From Paramesorhizobium endophyticum (GTDB lineage: Bacteria > Pseudomonadota > Alphaproteobacteria > Rhizobiales > Rhizobiaceae): 64,000 nt of DNA. The notes beneath the pieces were generated by a model. That model saw only the letters and a program-made list of their open reading frames with translations, ran no database searches and had not been told where the DNA came from. Positions 16,015 through 25,068 of the stretch are shown piece by piece; the first letter of the stretch is position 1, and every line of letters starts with the position of its first letter. Where the stretch lies: NCBI RefSeq assembly GCF_014640615.1, contig NZ_BMHH01000012.1, positions 62,001-126,000 on the forward strand. Reading direction: 5' to 3'. Position numbers and translations under genes: made by a program.

Positions 16015-16923
16015 CTAGAAGTTTGATCCAACGTTTCGCCTCACATGCTCCGCGAATGCGTTGACGAAATCCGTCGCGACCGGCGACGGGCCGCGTTGCG
16101 GCGGGAAAACGGCGGCGAAATCGAAGTCGATCCGGGGCAGAAACGGACGGCTGGCGACGCCGCGCCCGGAAAACTCCGCTGCCGTGAAGGGATCGCAGAT
16201 CGCGACGCCAAGGCCCGATGCCACCATGCCGCACATGATTTCGGAAAGCGCCGTCTCCACCCGCAACGTCCGCGAGACATTGTGGCGGGCGAAGATATTG
16301 TCGATTAGGTGCCGGCTCGAACTGCCATGGGTGAGCGAGATGAAGTTCTCGCCCTCGAAATCCTCCGGCGTGATCACCTGTTTTTCCGCGAGCCTATGGC
16401 CTTCCGGCGCGACTGCGACACGGGGCAATGCAGGCATCTGGACGATCGGCAGCCCGGCATGGGCAATCGGTACCTCGGCGAAACCGACATCGCATTGAAG
16501 ATTGAGCACCCAGTCCACCACAATGGGTGAGATCACGCCGAACAGCGAGAAATTGAGATTGGGCCGCTCCATCAGGAAGGTACCGGCGAAGCGCGGCATG
16601 AAACCATTGGCGAGCGCCGGCAGCGCCGCGACGCGCAGCATGCCCGTGCGCCGGGTGCGGATTTCCTCCGCTGCCGCGACAATGCGGTCGAGGCCGTGGA
16701 ACGACCGCTCTACCTCCGTATAAAGCGCGCTGCCCGCCGCGGTCGGCACCAAACCGCTGCCCTTCTTCTCGAAGAGCGGCATTTTGAGCGCGCCCTGCAA
16801 ATCGCGCAGCATGCGGCTCACCGCCGGCTGCGTCACGCCCATAATGCTCGCCGCCGCCGTGACGCTGCCAGACAGCATCACGGCCCGGAAGGCTTCCACC
16901 TGCCTCAGATTCACCCGCGCCAT
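16015..16923 (-). CDS. LysR-family regulator (NocR/OccR-like)
   Basis: 302 residues. The N-terminal winged helix has NLRQVEAFRAVMLSGSVTAA and MGVTQPAVSRMLRDLQ (about residues 5-45), followed by a periplasmic-binding-protein-like effector domain. The sequence resembles regulators of opine (nopaline/octopine) and amino-acid catabolism. It is divergent from the ABC importer and amine-oxidase operon, with a LysR-type box in the intergenic region, so it is the likely activator of that operon with the imported compound or its product as inducer. The inducer cannot be read from sequence. Confidence 0.9.
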   Translation of the reverse strand: MARVNLRQVEAFRAVMLSGSVTAAASIMGVTQPAVSRMLRDLQGALKMPLFEKKGSGLVPTAAGSALYTEVERSFHGLDRIVAAAEEIRTRRTGMLRVAALPALANGFMPRFAGTFLMERPNLNFSLFGVISPIVVDWVLNLQCDVGFAEVPIAHAGLPIVQMPALPRVAVAPEGHRLAEKQVITPEDFEGENFISLTHGSSSRHLIDNIFARHNVSRTLRVETALSEIMCGMVASGLGVAICDPFTAAEFSGRGVASRPFLPRIDFDFAAVFPPQRGPSPVATDFVNAFAEHVRRNVGSNF

Positions 16924-16934
16924 GTTCCCGCCCT

Positions 16935-16949
16935 ATAATATTTGGTTAT
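16935..16949. promoter_or_regulatory. LysR box ATAA-N7-TTAT
   Basis: The dyad ATAATATTTGGTTAT contains T-N11-A (T at 16936, A at 16948), the classical LysR recognition motif. It lies 12 bases from the lysR start and about 125 bases upstream of the ABC binding-protein start, typical for a divergent LysR control region. Confidence 0.6.
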
Positions 16950-17072
16950 GCAAAGTGTACCATTATGAATTTGACGGTCAAGGCATGGTTTGGAATGTTG
17001 CGTTTCATGGGAACGGCACATTCGAAAAATTCAAAAAGTGCCAGTGAAAGACAACAAATGAGAGGAACACTC

Positions 17073-18110
17073 ATGAAACGATCGGGAATTCTCGCGGCTG
17101 TCAGCGCCCTTGCGCTTCTTGCCGGCTTCGGGGCGGCCTCCGCCCAGGAAAAGACGCTCTATGTCGCCGGCTATGGCGGTACGTTCGAAAAGACGATGCG
17201 CGACGAGGTCATTCCGGATTTCGAAAAGAAGCATGGCGTGAAGGTCGAATATATCGCCGGCAATTCAACCGATACGCTCGCCAAGCTTCAGGCCCAGAAG
17301 GGCAACCAGCAGATCGACGTGGCTCTCCTCGATGACGGCCCGATGTATCAGGCGATCGATCTCGGCTTTTGCGGGAAGATCGATGGGCTTGCGACGGAGA
17401 ATCTGCATGACGCGGCCCGCTTTAGGGATGACCGCGCCGTTGCTGTCGGCCTCGTCGCCACGGGCATCATGTACAACAAGGATTATTTCGAAAAGAAGGG
17501 CTGGGCCGCCCCGACGTCGTGGAACGATCTGAAAGACCCGAAATATAAGGGCCTCATCGTCATCCCGCCGATCAACAATACCTATGGGCTGTATACGCTG
17601 CTGATGTTCGCCAAGATGAATGGCGGTGGTGAGAAGGATATCGAGCCGGGCTTCAAGATCATGACTGAAGAGGTCAACCCGAATGTGCTCGCCTATGAGC
17701 CTTCGCCGGGCAAGATGACGGAGCTTTTCCAGTCCGGGCAGGCCGCACTGGCCGTCTGGGGCACGGGCCGCGTGCAGTCCTTCGTCAATACGGGCTTCCC
17801 GGTCGATTTCGTCTATCCCAAGGAGGGCGCGGTGACGCTTCTCGCCACTGCCTGCCCGATCGAGAAGCCGGAGGCGTCGCCGCTCGCCTCGGAATTCATC
17901 AAGGCGATGCTGGAGCCGAAGGTGCAGCTCGTTCTCTTACGCGATTACGGCTACGGCCCGGTCAACAAGACGGTCGAAATCCCCGAAGGGCTCGGCAAGA
18001 TCGCCCCCACCGGCGAGCATCTGAGCGCGCTCTACAATCCCGACTGGTCGGCCATCAACCCGCAACGCGAGGACTGGACCAAGCGCTGGAATCGTGAAGT
18101 GGAGCGGTAG
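17073..18110 (+). CDS. ABC periplasmic binding protein, PotD-like
   Basis: 345 residues from MKRSGILAAVSALALLAGFG, with AGAGGAAC upstream; the signal peptide ends near residue 24 (ASA|QE). The mature protein has the type-2 binding-protein pattern of the spermidine/putrescine and Fe3+ class: KTLYVAGYGGTFEKTM, VEYIAGNSTDTLAKLQAQ, GIMYNKDYFEKKGW and WGTGRVQSF. It captures the substrate of this importer. Upstream starts at 16965 are rejected because they lack a signal sequence. Neighbouring oxidase genes suggest an opine, D-amino acid or amine ligand rather than spermidine itself. Confidence 0.9.
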   Translation: MKRSGILAAVSALALLAGFGAASAQEKTLYVAGYGGTFEKTMRDEVIPDFEKKHGVKVEYIAGNSTDTLAKLQAQKGNQQIDVALLDDGPMYQAIDLGFCGKIDGLATENLHDAARFRDDRAVAVGLVATGIMYNKDYFEKKGWAAPTSWNDLKDPKYKGLIVIPPINNTYGLYTLLMFAKMNGGGEKDIEPGFKIMTEEVNPNVLAYEPSPGKMTELFQSGQAALAVWGTGRVQSFVNTGFPVDFVYPKEGAVTLLATACPIEKPEASPLASEFIKAMLEPKVQLVLLRDYGYGPVNKTVEIPEGLGKIAPTGEHLSALYNPDWSAINPQREDWTKRWNREVER

Positions 18111-18139
18111 AATTTTTGGCAACGGCGGCGCTCTACGTC

Positions 18140-18301
18140 GCCCCCCTCTGCCCTGCCGGGCATCTCCCCCGCAAGGGGGGAGATTGGCTGGCATCGATGA
18201 CGGCGCTTCATTCTGCAATGCTGGCAATTGGCGAAAGCGGTACTGACAGCGCAATCTCCCCCCTTGCGGGGGCGCTGCCCGGCAGGACAGAGGGGGGCGC
18301 T
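18140..18301. repeat. Intergenic repeat family C, copy 1
   Basis: An inverted element: CCCCTCTGCCCTGCCGGGCA and CTCCCCC..GGGGGGAGATTGG at the left, mirrored by AATCTCCCCCCTTG and GGCAGGACAGAGGGG at the right. Copy 2 is at 34930-35087. Each copy lies between a binding-protein gene and an ATPase gene of an ABC operon. Confidence 0.88.
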
Positions 18302-18353
18302 GTCCCGTCGACCTTTCCGGCCTTCCTAATTTGACACAGGAAACACCCCATAC

Positions 18354-19394
18354 ATGGCCTTTCTCACACTCGACCATGTCAAGAAGCGCTTCGGCGACCA
18401 CACTGCCGTGGAAGACTTCACACTTTCCGTAAAAAAGGGTGAGTTCATCTCGCTGCTCGGCCCTTCCGGCTGCGGCAAGACGACGACGCTTCAGATGATC
18501 GCAGGTTTCGTGGACCCCACCGCGGGCTCCATCCATCTCGACGGGCGCGACCTGATCGCCACGAAGCCTGCCCGGCGCGGGCTCGGCATCGTCTTCCAGA
18601 GCTATGCGCTCTTCCCCCACATGACTGCTTCGGAGAACATCGCCTTCGGACTTGAAATGCGGGGCATCGACCGCGCGGCGCGGGAGGCGAAGGTGCGCGA
18701 GGCCCTGGCTATGGTGGGGCTGGAGGGCTATGGCGACCGCTATCCGCGCCGCATGTCGGGCGGGCAGCAGCAGCGCGTGGCGCTGGCCCGCGCGCTCGTC
18801 ATCAAGCCGGACGTGCTGCTCCTCGACGAGCCGCTCTCCAATCTCGACGCCAAGCTGCGCGAGGACATGCAGATCGAGCTGCGCCAGATCCAGCGCAATC
18901 TCGGCACGACCACCGTTCTCGTCACCCATGACCAGACCGAGGCGATGGCGCTTTCGGACCGGATCGTCGTGATGAGCAAGGGCCGTATCGAGCAGATCGG
19001 CACGCCGCAGGAAACCTATGAGCGCCCAAGCTCCGCCTTCGTCTCGCAATTCCTCGGCAAGACCAACGAGTTCGCGGGCGAAATCCGCGCCCAAAAGCTC
19101 ATCTTCGGCTCCTGCGAGGGGCCGGCTCCCGCGGGACCATCCGGCCCAGTCATTGTGACGGTGCGACCGGAGAAAGTGGGCTTCGCCTCATCTGAAGGCG
19201 ACGGCCTCAAGGCCCGCGTCACAAACCGCATCTTCCAGGGCAATCACTGGCTCTTCCAGTGCGAAACCGAATGCGGACCGGCAATCGTCGTGCGCCAGAA
19301 CGACGGAGAGCCGCAGCCGGGGGAGGGCGAAAGCGTCCGCCTCGTCTGGCGGGAGGCGGATATGGGCCTTCGCCGCACGGGAGCGGGCCAATGA
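18354..19394 (+). CDS. ABC transporter ATPase, PotA-like
   Basis: 346 residues. Walker A is GPSGCGKT (36-43), the signature is RMSGGQQQR, Walker B is [14 protein letters not shown] and the switch is LVTHDQTEA. A C-terminal TOBE-type domain begins around residue 270. This powers import by the PotB/PotC-like permeases. It starts 53 bases after repeat C and ends overlapping the next gene by ATGA. A short spacer with the repeat separates it from the binding-protein gene, which may raise expression of the binding protein relative to the membrane parts. Confidence 0.93.
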   Translation: MAFLTLDHVKKRFGDHTAVEDFTLSVKKGEFISLLGPSGCGKTTTLQMIAGFVDPTAGSIHLDGRDLIATKPARRGLGIVFQSYALFPHMTASENIAFGLEMRGIDRAAREAKVREALAMVGLEGYGDRYPRRMSGGQQQRVALARALVIKPDVLLLDEPLSNLDAKLREDMQIELRQIQRNLGTTTVLVTHDQTEAMALSDRIVVMSKGRIEQIGTPQETYERPSSAFVSQFLGKTNEFAGEIRAQKLIFGSCEGPAPAGPSGPVIVTVRPEKVGFASSEGDGLKARVTNRIFQGNHWLFQCETECGPAIVVRQNDGEPQPGEGESVRLVWREADMGLRRTGAGQ

Positions 19395-20263
19395 GCGCCG
19401 TTGCCCAAGCCCGTTCTCCCGTGCCGTGGCGGCTGATCCTGCCGGCGCTGGCTTTGTTCATCGCGGTGGTGCTGATCCCGCTGGTGATGACCGTCATGCT
19501 CTCGCTTCATAAATGGGGGCAGTATACGGGCATCGAGCCGGTCTTCGTGCTGGATAATTGGCAGGAAATCTGGTCGGACTCCTATTTCCATGAGATGTTC
19601 CTGCGCACCTTCCGCATCGCCATCGCCGCGACGCTGCTGACCGCGATCTGCGGTGCGCCGGAAGCCTATATCCTGAACCGCATGCGCGCGCCTTGGAAAG
19701 GCATCTTCCTGCTCATCATCCTCGGTCCGCTGCTGATCTCGGTCGTCGCGCGCACGCTCGGCTGGGCGCTGCTCTTCGGCGGCCAGAACGGCATCGCCAA
19801 CAAGGCGCTGATGTCGGTGGGCCTTATCGAAACGCCGATCCCCTTCATGTTCACCGAGACGGGCGTCATCATCGCGCTCGCCCATGTGATGATGCCCTTC
19901 ATGGTGCTTTCGGTCTGGGCGGCGCTGCAGCGGGTGGACCCGCAGATCGAAAACGCCGCCATGTCGCTGGGCGCGGGGCCGCTGACGATCATCCGGCGCA
20001 TCATCCTGCCGCAGATCATGCCGGGCATCCTTTCGGGTGGCATTATCGTCTTTTCGCTCTGCGCCAGCGCCTTTGCCACGCCTGCCATCATCGGCGGAAG
20101 ACGCCTGAAGGTCGCCGCCACGCTCGCCTATGACGAGTTCCTCAACACGCTCGACTGGCCGCTCGGCGCCGCCGTCGCCGTGCTGCTGCTGGCGGCCATC
20201 GTGCTGATCGTCGTCGGCAGCAACGCCCTGATCGAACGCCGTTACGCGGAGGCTTTCCGATGA
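19391..20263 (+). CDS. ABC transporter permease, PotB-like
   Basis: 290 residues from MSAVAQARSPVPWRLILPAL. The frame is open further upstream but only as a shadow of the ATPase gene, and the chosen start overlaps its stop by ATGA. About six membrane helices are predicted. The cytoplasmic coupling loop has the EAA-type sequence ENAAMSLGAGPLTIIRRIIL (around residues 196-215). It is the first permease subunit; the second follows with another ATGA overlap. Confidence 0.92.
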   Translation: MSAVAQARSPVPWRLILPALALFIAVVLIPLVMTVMLSLHKWGQYTGIEPVFVLDNWQEIWSDSYFHEMFLRTFRIAIAATLLTAICGAPEAYILNRMRAPWKGIFLLIILGPLLISVVARTLGWALLFGGQNGIANKALMSVGLIETPIPFMFTETGVIIALAHVMMPFMVLSVWAALQRVDPQIENAAMSLGAGPLTIIRRIILPQIMPGILSGGIIVFSLCASAFATPAIIGGRRLKVAATLAYDEFLNTLDWPLGAAVAVLLLAAIVLIVVGSNALIERRYAEAFR

Positions 20264-21066
20264 GCAAAAACGGCCCGCTCGCCCTTATCTTTCACACGGT
20301 CTTCATGATCTTCATGCTCGCGCCGATCGTCGTCGTCTGCCTTGTGGCTTTCACGCCGGAAGGGTTTCTGTCCCTGCCGGTGGGCGGCTTCTCGCTGCGC
20401 TGGTTCCGTGCCATCGCCCAATATCCTGAATTCATCAATGCGTTCTGGATGAGCTTGTGGCTCGGCGCTGCCTCGTCCACGGTGGCGCTGCTGTTCGCCA
20501 TCCCCGCGGCGCTCGCCATCGCGCGGCATCAGTTTCCCGGGCGGGAGGTGCTGTCCGCGTTGTTCCTCTCGCCGCTGATGATCCCGCATGTGGTGCTGGG
20601 CATCGCCTTCCTGCGCTTCTTCACGCAAGTGGGCATCGGCGGCACGTTCACGGCGCTGCTCGTCGCCCATATCATCCTGGTTTTCCCATTCGCGCTACGC
20701 CTGACGCTGGCCGCCGCCACCGGCATGAACCGCTCGGTGGAGATGGCCGCCATCTCGCTCGGCGCGGGAAGCTGGACGCTGTTCCGGCGGGTGACGCTGC
20801 CCCTGATCCTGCCCGGCATCGTCAGCGGTTGGGCGCTCGCCTTCATCCAGTCCTTCGATGAGGTCACCATGACAATCTTCCTCGCGGCTCCCGGCACCGA
20901 GACGCTGCCCGTCCGCATGTTCCTCTATGTGCAGGACAATATCGATCCGCTCGTTACCTCCGTTTCCGCCTGCGTCATCGCCATAACCATGGCGGCGCTG
21001 ATTCTGCTCGATCGCTTCTACGGGCTCGACCGGGTGCTCGCCGGGCATAGCGACCGGACGAGATAA
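20260..21066 (+). CDS. ABC transporter permease, PotC-like
   Basis: 268 residues with six predicted membrane helices and the EAA-type loop VEMAAISLGAGSWTLFRRVT. It follows the PotB-like gene with an ATGA overlap and completes the importer. The next gene, an FAD oxidoreductase, starts 15 bases later after an AAGGAG ribosome-binding site, so uptake and oxidation are likely co-transcribed. Confidence 0.92.
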   Translation: MSKNGPLALIFHTVFMIFMLAPIVVVCLVAFTPEGFLSLPVGGFSLRWFRAIAQYPEFINAFWMSLWLGAASSTVALLFAIPAALAIARHQFPGREVLSALFLSPLMIPHVVLGIAFLRFFTQVGIGGTFTALLVAHIILVFPFALRLTLAAATGMNRSVEMAAISLGAGSWTLFRRVTLPLILPGIVSGWALAFIQSFDEVTMTIFLAAPGTETLPVRMFLYVQDNIDPLVTSVSACVIAITMAALILLDRFYGLDRVLAGHSDRTR

Positions 21067-21080
21067 GGAGAAACAGGAAA

Positions 21081-22214
21081 ATGATCAGGGAATTTGACGT
21101 CGCCGTCATCGGCGGCGGGTTGCTGGGCTCGTCCATTGCCTGGGGCCTTGGGCGCGTCGGTCAGAGGGTCTGCGTCCTCGACGAGGGCGATGTCGCGAAG
21201 CGCGCCTCGAGGGCCAATTTCGCGCTGGTCTGGGTGCAGTCCAAGGGCCTCGGCATGCCCGCCTATACGGGCTGGACCGTGCGTGGCGCAAAAATCTGGC
21301 CCAGGCTTGCGGCTGAACTGAAGGAGCAAACCGGCCTCGACGTTTGCCTGCAGCAGAATGGCGGCTTCCAGCTCACTTTAAACGACGCGGAGCTGGAGCA
21401 CCGCGCCGAAATCTTCCGCAAGCTGCGCGCACAGGGCGGTGTCGATTATCAGGCGGAAATTCTGGACCATGATCAGGTCAGGAAGATGCTCCCCCATATC
21501 GGTCCTGAGGTGACAGGCGGCAGCTTCTGCCTGCTCGATGGCCATGTGAATTCGCTGCGCACCTTTCGCGCGCTGCATACCGGCCTTGCCCGGCTCAAGG
21601 TGGACTACCGGCCCGAGCACGCGGTTTCGAAAATCGTTCATGAGAACGGCGCCTTCCGCCTGACCACGGCACAGGGCGAGATCGTCGTCGGGAAGGTGGT
21701 GCTGGCAGCGGGCAATGCAAATCAGATGCTCGCGCCGATGGTCGGGCTGGAAGCGCCGATGGGGCCGACGCGCGGACAGATCATCGTCACCGAGCGCACG
21801 CAGCCCTTCATGCCCCATCCAGTCGCAACCGTCAGGCAGACCGACGAGGGCACGGTGATGATCGGCGACAGCAAGGAAGACCTGCTGGACGATACCGTCA
21901 CCAACAAGGGCATCACCTCGGTCATGGCCGACCGCGCCCGGCGCATGTTCCCGCATCTTGGCCGGCTCAACGTGGTGAGGAGCTGGTCCGGCATCCGCGT
22001 CATGCCGAAGGACGGGTTTCCGATCTATGAGCAGTCCAAGACCTGTCCCGGCGCCTTTGTCGCGTGCTGCCACTCCGGCGTGACGCTCGCCGCCAACCAC
22101 GCCTACGAAATCGCGCCGATGATTGCCGCGGGACAGCTGGATGCGGCGAGGCTTGGGAGCTTTACCGCAAGGCGTTTTCACAAAATCGAAGCCGGATCGA
22201 GCGGCTATTACTGA
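21081..22214 (+). CDS. FAD-dependent amine/D-amino-acid oxidoreductase (DadA/GlpD fold), first copy
   Basis: 377 residues. FAD-binding GxGxxG is present near the N-terminus (DVAVIGGGLLGSSIAWGLG, residues 5-23), with VLAAGNANQMLAPMVG and RSWSGIRVMPKDGFPI later, as in the DAO family that includes D-amino-acid dehydrogenases and the OoxB/HcnC/SoxB-type subunits. It likely oxidises a C-N bond of the imported compound and passes electrons to the 2Fe-2S and FAD/NAD partners encoded next. It is related to, but clearly different from, the second copy at 23935. Confidence 0.87.
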   Translation: MIREFDVAVIGGGLLGSSIAWGLGRVGQRVCVLDEGDVAKRASRANFALVWVQSKGLGMPAYTGWTVRGAKIWPRLAAELKEQTGLDVCLQQNGGFQLTLNDAELEHRAEIFRKLRAQGGVDYQAEILDHDQVRKMLPHIGPEVTGGSFCLLDGHVNSLRTFRALHTGLARLKVDYRPEHAVSKIVHENGAFRLTTAQGEIVVGKVVLAAGNANQMLAPMVGLEAPMGPTRGQIIVTERTQPFMPHPVATVRQTDEGTVMIGDSKEDLLDDTVTNKGITSVMADRARRMFPHLGRLNVVRSWSGIRVMPKDGFPIYEQSKTCPGAFVACCHSGVTLAANHAYEIAPMIAAGQLDAARLGSFTARRFHKIEAGSSGYY

Positions 22215-22238
22215 CGCATGGGCATGGGAGAAACCTGC

Positions 22239-22535
22239 ATGTTCAAACGCATGGAACAGGACCGGAGAACGCCGGTCACGATAACAGTCGAAGGGCGGAG
22301 CGTCGTCGCGCGTGAAGGTGACACGGTCGCCGCCGCGCTGCTTGCCTCCGGCTTCGACGCCCGCCGCCGCACCGCGGTCAGCGGCGCGCCGCGCCTGCCC
22401 TATTGCATGATGGGCGTCTGTTTCGATTGCCTCGTCACCATCGACGGCGTCGGCAACCGGCAAGGCTGCCTCGTGCCGGTACGCGAGGGCATGACAATCG
22501 AAATCCAGAAGGGCAAGAGGGAGATCGGTAAATGA
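22239..22535 (+). CDS. [2Fe-2S] small subunit (HcnA/OoxA-gamma-like)
   Basis: 98 residues from MFKRMEQDRRTPVTITVEGR, with GGGAGA about eight bases upstream. The cysteine motif PYCMMGVCFDC...GC binds a plant-ferredoxin-type 2Fe-2S cluster (C-x4-C-x2-C, with a fourth Cys about 14 residues later). Such proteins are the small subunit of opine oxidases, hydrogen-cyanide synthase and hydroxyproline dehydrogenases. Its stop overlaps the next start by ATGA. Confidence 0.88.
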   Translation: MFKRMEQDRRTPVTITVEGRSVVAREGDTVAAALLASGFDARRRTAVSGAPRLPYCMMGVCFDCLVTIDGVGNRQGCLVPVREGMTIEIQKGKREIGK

Positions 22536-23935
22536 CCCCGGCACGCGAGAACTACGATGTGGCCGTCATCGGTGCAGGTCCCGCAGGCCTCGCGGCGGCG
22601 GCGCTGACGGCAAAAGCCGGGCTATCCACGCTGCTGCTCGATGAGAACCAAGGCCCCGGCGGGCAGGTCTGGCGCGCCATCACTACCACGCCGGTTCAGG
22701 ACAAGGCGCTGCTCGGCAAGGATTACTGGGCCGGACAGGCGCTGGTGGACGACGTGCGTAAGAGCGGCGCTGAAATCCTGCACGGCGCGACCATATGGAG
22801 CCTAGACCGCAATCTTGAAATTGGCATCTCGGTGGGCGGCGGCGCGCGGCTCGTCAGGGCGAAGCGCGTCATCATCGCCACCGGCGCGCTGGAGCGGCCT
22901 TTCCCCATTCCCGGATGGACGCTTCCCGGCGTCATGACGGCGGGCGCGGCGCAGACGGTGCTGAAATCCTCCGGGCTTCTGCCGGATGGGAAAACCGTCG
23001 TGGCAGGGCAGGGGCCGTTGCTCTGGCTCCTCACCGCGCAGATCCTGCGCATGGGCGGCAAGATCGACCTTGTGCTCGATACGACGGACAAGAGCAATTA
23101 CCGCCGCGCGCTGCCCCACGCGGCAGGTTTCATCACCTCGCCCTATTTCCTGAAGGGTCTTGCGATGATGCGGGAGGTCCGCTCGAAGGTTCGGGTCGTC
23201 GGCGGCGTCACCGGCCTTGCTGCATCCGGCGACGGCCGCATCGAGAACCTTACCTTCGAGGCCAAGGGCAGAAAGACGACCGTTCCGGTGGATGTGCTGC
23301 TTTTGCATCAGGGCGTCGTGCCCAATGTCAACCTCGCCATGTCGGCAGGCGTGAAGCATCGATGGGACGATATCCAGCTCTGCTGGACACCCGAACTCGA
23401 TGGCAATGCCGAAACCTCCGTGCCCGGTATCCATATCGCGGGCGACGGCGCGGTCATCGGCGGCGCACTGGCAGCGGTGGCGCGCGGACGTGTCGCCGCG
23501 CGGGCCGCGATCGACGCGCTGGGCGCGAGGGCGGGTCTTCCCGGCATGGCGGAATTGAAGGCGGCTGTCGCCAAGGCCGAGAAGGGCCGCGTCTTCCTCG
23601 ATATCCTCTTCCGTCCGGCCAAGCAGTTCCGCGTGCCCGCTGGCGACACCATTGTCTGCCGCTGCGAGGAGGTGACGGCGCAGGACATCCGCGACAGCGT
23701 CGCCGTCGGCGCCACCGGACCCAACCAGTTGAAGGCCTATCGCCGCACCGGCATGGGCCCCTGCCAGGGCAGGCTGTGTGGCTTGACGGTAACCGAGCTC
23801 ATGGCCGAAGCGCGCGGTAAGACGCCGGAGGAAATCGGCTATTACCGCCTGCGCGCACCGGTCAAGCCAATCATGCTCTCCGAACTGGCCGCATTGCCGC
23901 AAAGCGACGAGGCGGTGAAGGCCGTGGTGCGCTGA
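22532..23935 (+). CDS. FAD/NAD(P)-binding amine-oxidase subunit with BFD-type 2Fe-2S domain (HcnB/OoxA-like)
   Basis: 467 residues. An N-terminal dinucleotide domain has GAGPAGLAAAALTAKAG and DENQGPGGQVW; a second binding site is at VVAGQGPLLWLLTAQ. The C-terminus has a bacterioferritin-associated-ferredoxin-like cluster site, CRCEEVTAQDIRDSVAVGA and later GPCQGRLCG, giving four cysteines. This layout is that of the alpha subunit in nopaline/octopine oxidase, HcnB and D-hydroxyproline dehydrogenase. It is the electron-transfer hub between the substrate-oxidising FAD subunit and the quinone pool, probably membrane-associated. Confidence 0.9.
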   Translation: MTPARENYDVAVIGAGPAGLAAAALTAKAGLSTLLLDENQGPGGQVWRAITTTPVQDKALLGKDYWAGQALVDDVRKSGAEILHGATIWSLDRNLEIGISVGGGARLVRAKRVIIATGALERPFPIPGWTLPGVMTAGAAQTVLKSSGLLPDGKTVVAGQGPLLWLLTAQILRMGGKIDLVLDTTDKSNYRRALPHAAGFITSPYFLKGLAMMREVRSKVRVVGGVTGLAASGDGRIENLTFEAKGRKTTVPVDVLLLHQGVVPNVNLAMSAGVKHRWDDIQLCWTPELDGNAETSVPGIHIAGDGAVIGGALAAVARGRVAARAAIDALGARAGLPGMAELKAAVAKAEKGRVFLDILFRPAKQFRVPAGDTIVCRCEEVTAQDIRDSVAVGATGPNQLKAYRRTGMGPCQGRLCGLTVTELMAEARGKTPEEIGYYRLRAPVKPIMLSELAALPQSDEAVKAVVR

Positions 23936-25068
23936 TGATCACCAGGACGGATGCCATCATCATAGGCGGCGGAATTCATGGCTGTTCGACGGCCCTGCAT
24001 CTCTGCCTGCATGGCTTCCGCCCGGTGCTGATCGAAAAGGACTATGCAGGCCGCCACGCCTCTGGCGCCAATGCGGGAGGCGTGCGGCAGCTTGCCCGCC
24101 ATATCGCTGAAATTCCGCTCTCCATCCGCTCGATGGATATATGGGAGCGCATTGGCGATCTCCTCGACGACGATTGCGGTTTCGACAATCACGGGCAGGT
24201 TCTTGTCGCCGAAAACGAGGAAGAACTGGAGGCCTGCCGCGCCCGGGTCGCCGAACTCCACCGTCATGGCTTCACCCATGAGGAATTGATCGACGCCAAC
24301 GAGTTGCGCCGTCTTGTGCCGGCGGTGGCGGGAACCTGCCCCGGCGGCATCGTTTCGCGCCGCGACGGAGCGGCCAATCCGGCCCGAACCACTACCGCTT
24401 TCCGTCGCAAGGCGGAAGAGATGGGCACGGCCGTCCGCGAGGGCGTCGCCGCCACCAATATCCGTCGTGAAAGTGGCCTATGGCGCGTCGATGCGGGCGG
24501 CGAGACCTTCGAGGCGCCTGTTCTCGTCAATGCGGCGGGCGCGTGGGCCGGACGCATCGCCGCCGATTTGAGCGAACCGGTGCCGGTGAAAGCCGTCGCG
24601 CCGATGCTGATGATCACCTCGCGCGTGCCGGATTTCATCAAGCCGGTGGTCATTCTACGCGGACGCAAGCTTTCCTTCAAGCAGTTCAGCAACGGCACGG
24701 TGCTGATCGGCGGCGGGCATCTGGGAACGCCCTTTCCCGACATCAATGAGACCGTGCTCGACTGGCGGAAACTTCAGGCGAGCGCCGCGACGGTGTTCGA
24801 ACTGTTCGCCAATATGCGTCAGGCGACCATTGCGCGCGCCTGGGCGGGGATCGAGGCCCGCATGGAAGACGACCTCCCCGTGCTTGGCCGCAGCATGCGG
24901 CATGACGGGCTTTACCATCAATTCGGCTTCTCGCTGCACGGCTTCCAACTCGGTCCCGGCACCGGGGCCGTCATGGCGGAACTGATCGCCACCGGCAAGA
25001 CCGTCACCCCAATCGATGGCCTCTCCATCGACCGTTTCACCTCAACCCGGAAAAAGGATATCCCATGA
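23935..25068 (+). CDS. FAD-dependent amine/D-amino-acid oxidoreductase, second copy
   Basis: 377 residues. FAD-binding GGGIHGCSTALHLC near the N-terminus, then DYAGRHASGANAGGVRQLAR, ADLSEPVPVKAVAPMLMI and the C-terminal RHDGLYHQFGFSLHGFQLG-type motif of the DadA/SoxB class. It overlaps the previous stop by TGATG and the next start by ATGA. Having two such subunits around one 2Fe-2S and one FAD/BFD subunit is unusual: opine oxidases normally have one. Confidence 0.88.
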   Translation: MITRTDAIIIGGGIHGCSTALHLCLHGFRPVLIEKDYAGRHASGANAGGVRQLARHIAEIPLSIRSMDIWERIGDLLDDDCGFDNHGQVLVAENEEELEACRARVAELHRHGFTHEELIDANELRRLVPAVAGTCPGGIVSRRDGAANPARTTTAFRRKAEEMGTAVREGVAATNIRRESGLWRVDAGGETFEAPVLVNAAGAWAGRIAADLSEPVPVKAVAPMLMITSRVPDFIKPVVILRGRKLSFKQFSNGTVLIGGGHLGTPFPDINETVLDWRKLQASAATVFELFANMRQATIARAWAGIEARMEDDLPVLGRSMRHDGLYHQFGFSLHGFQLGPGTGAVMAELIATGKTVTPIDGLSIDRFTSTRKKDIP

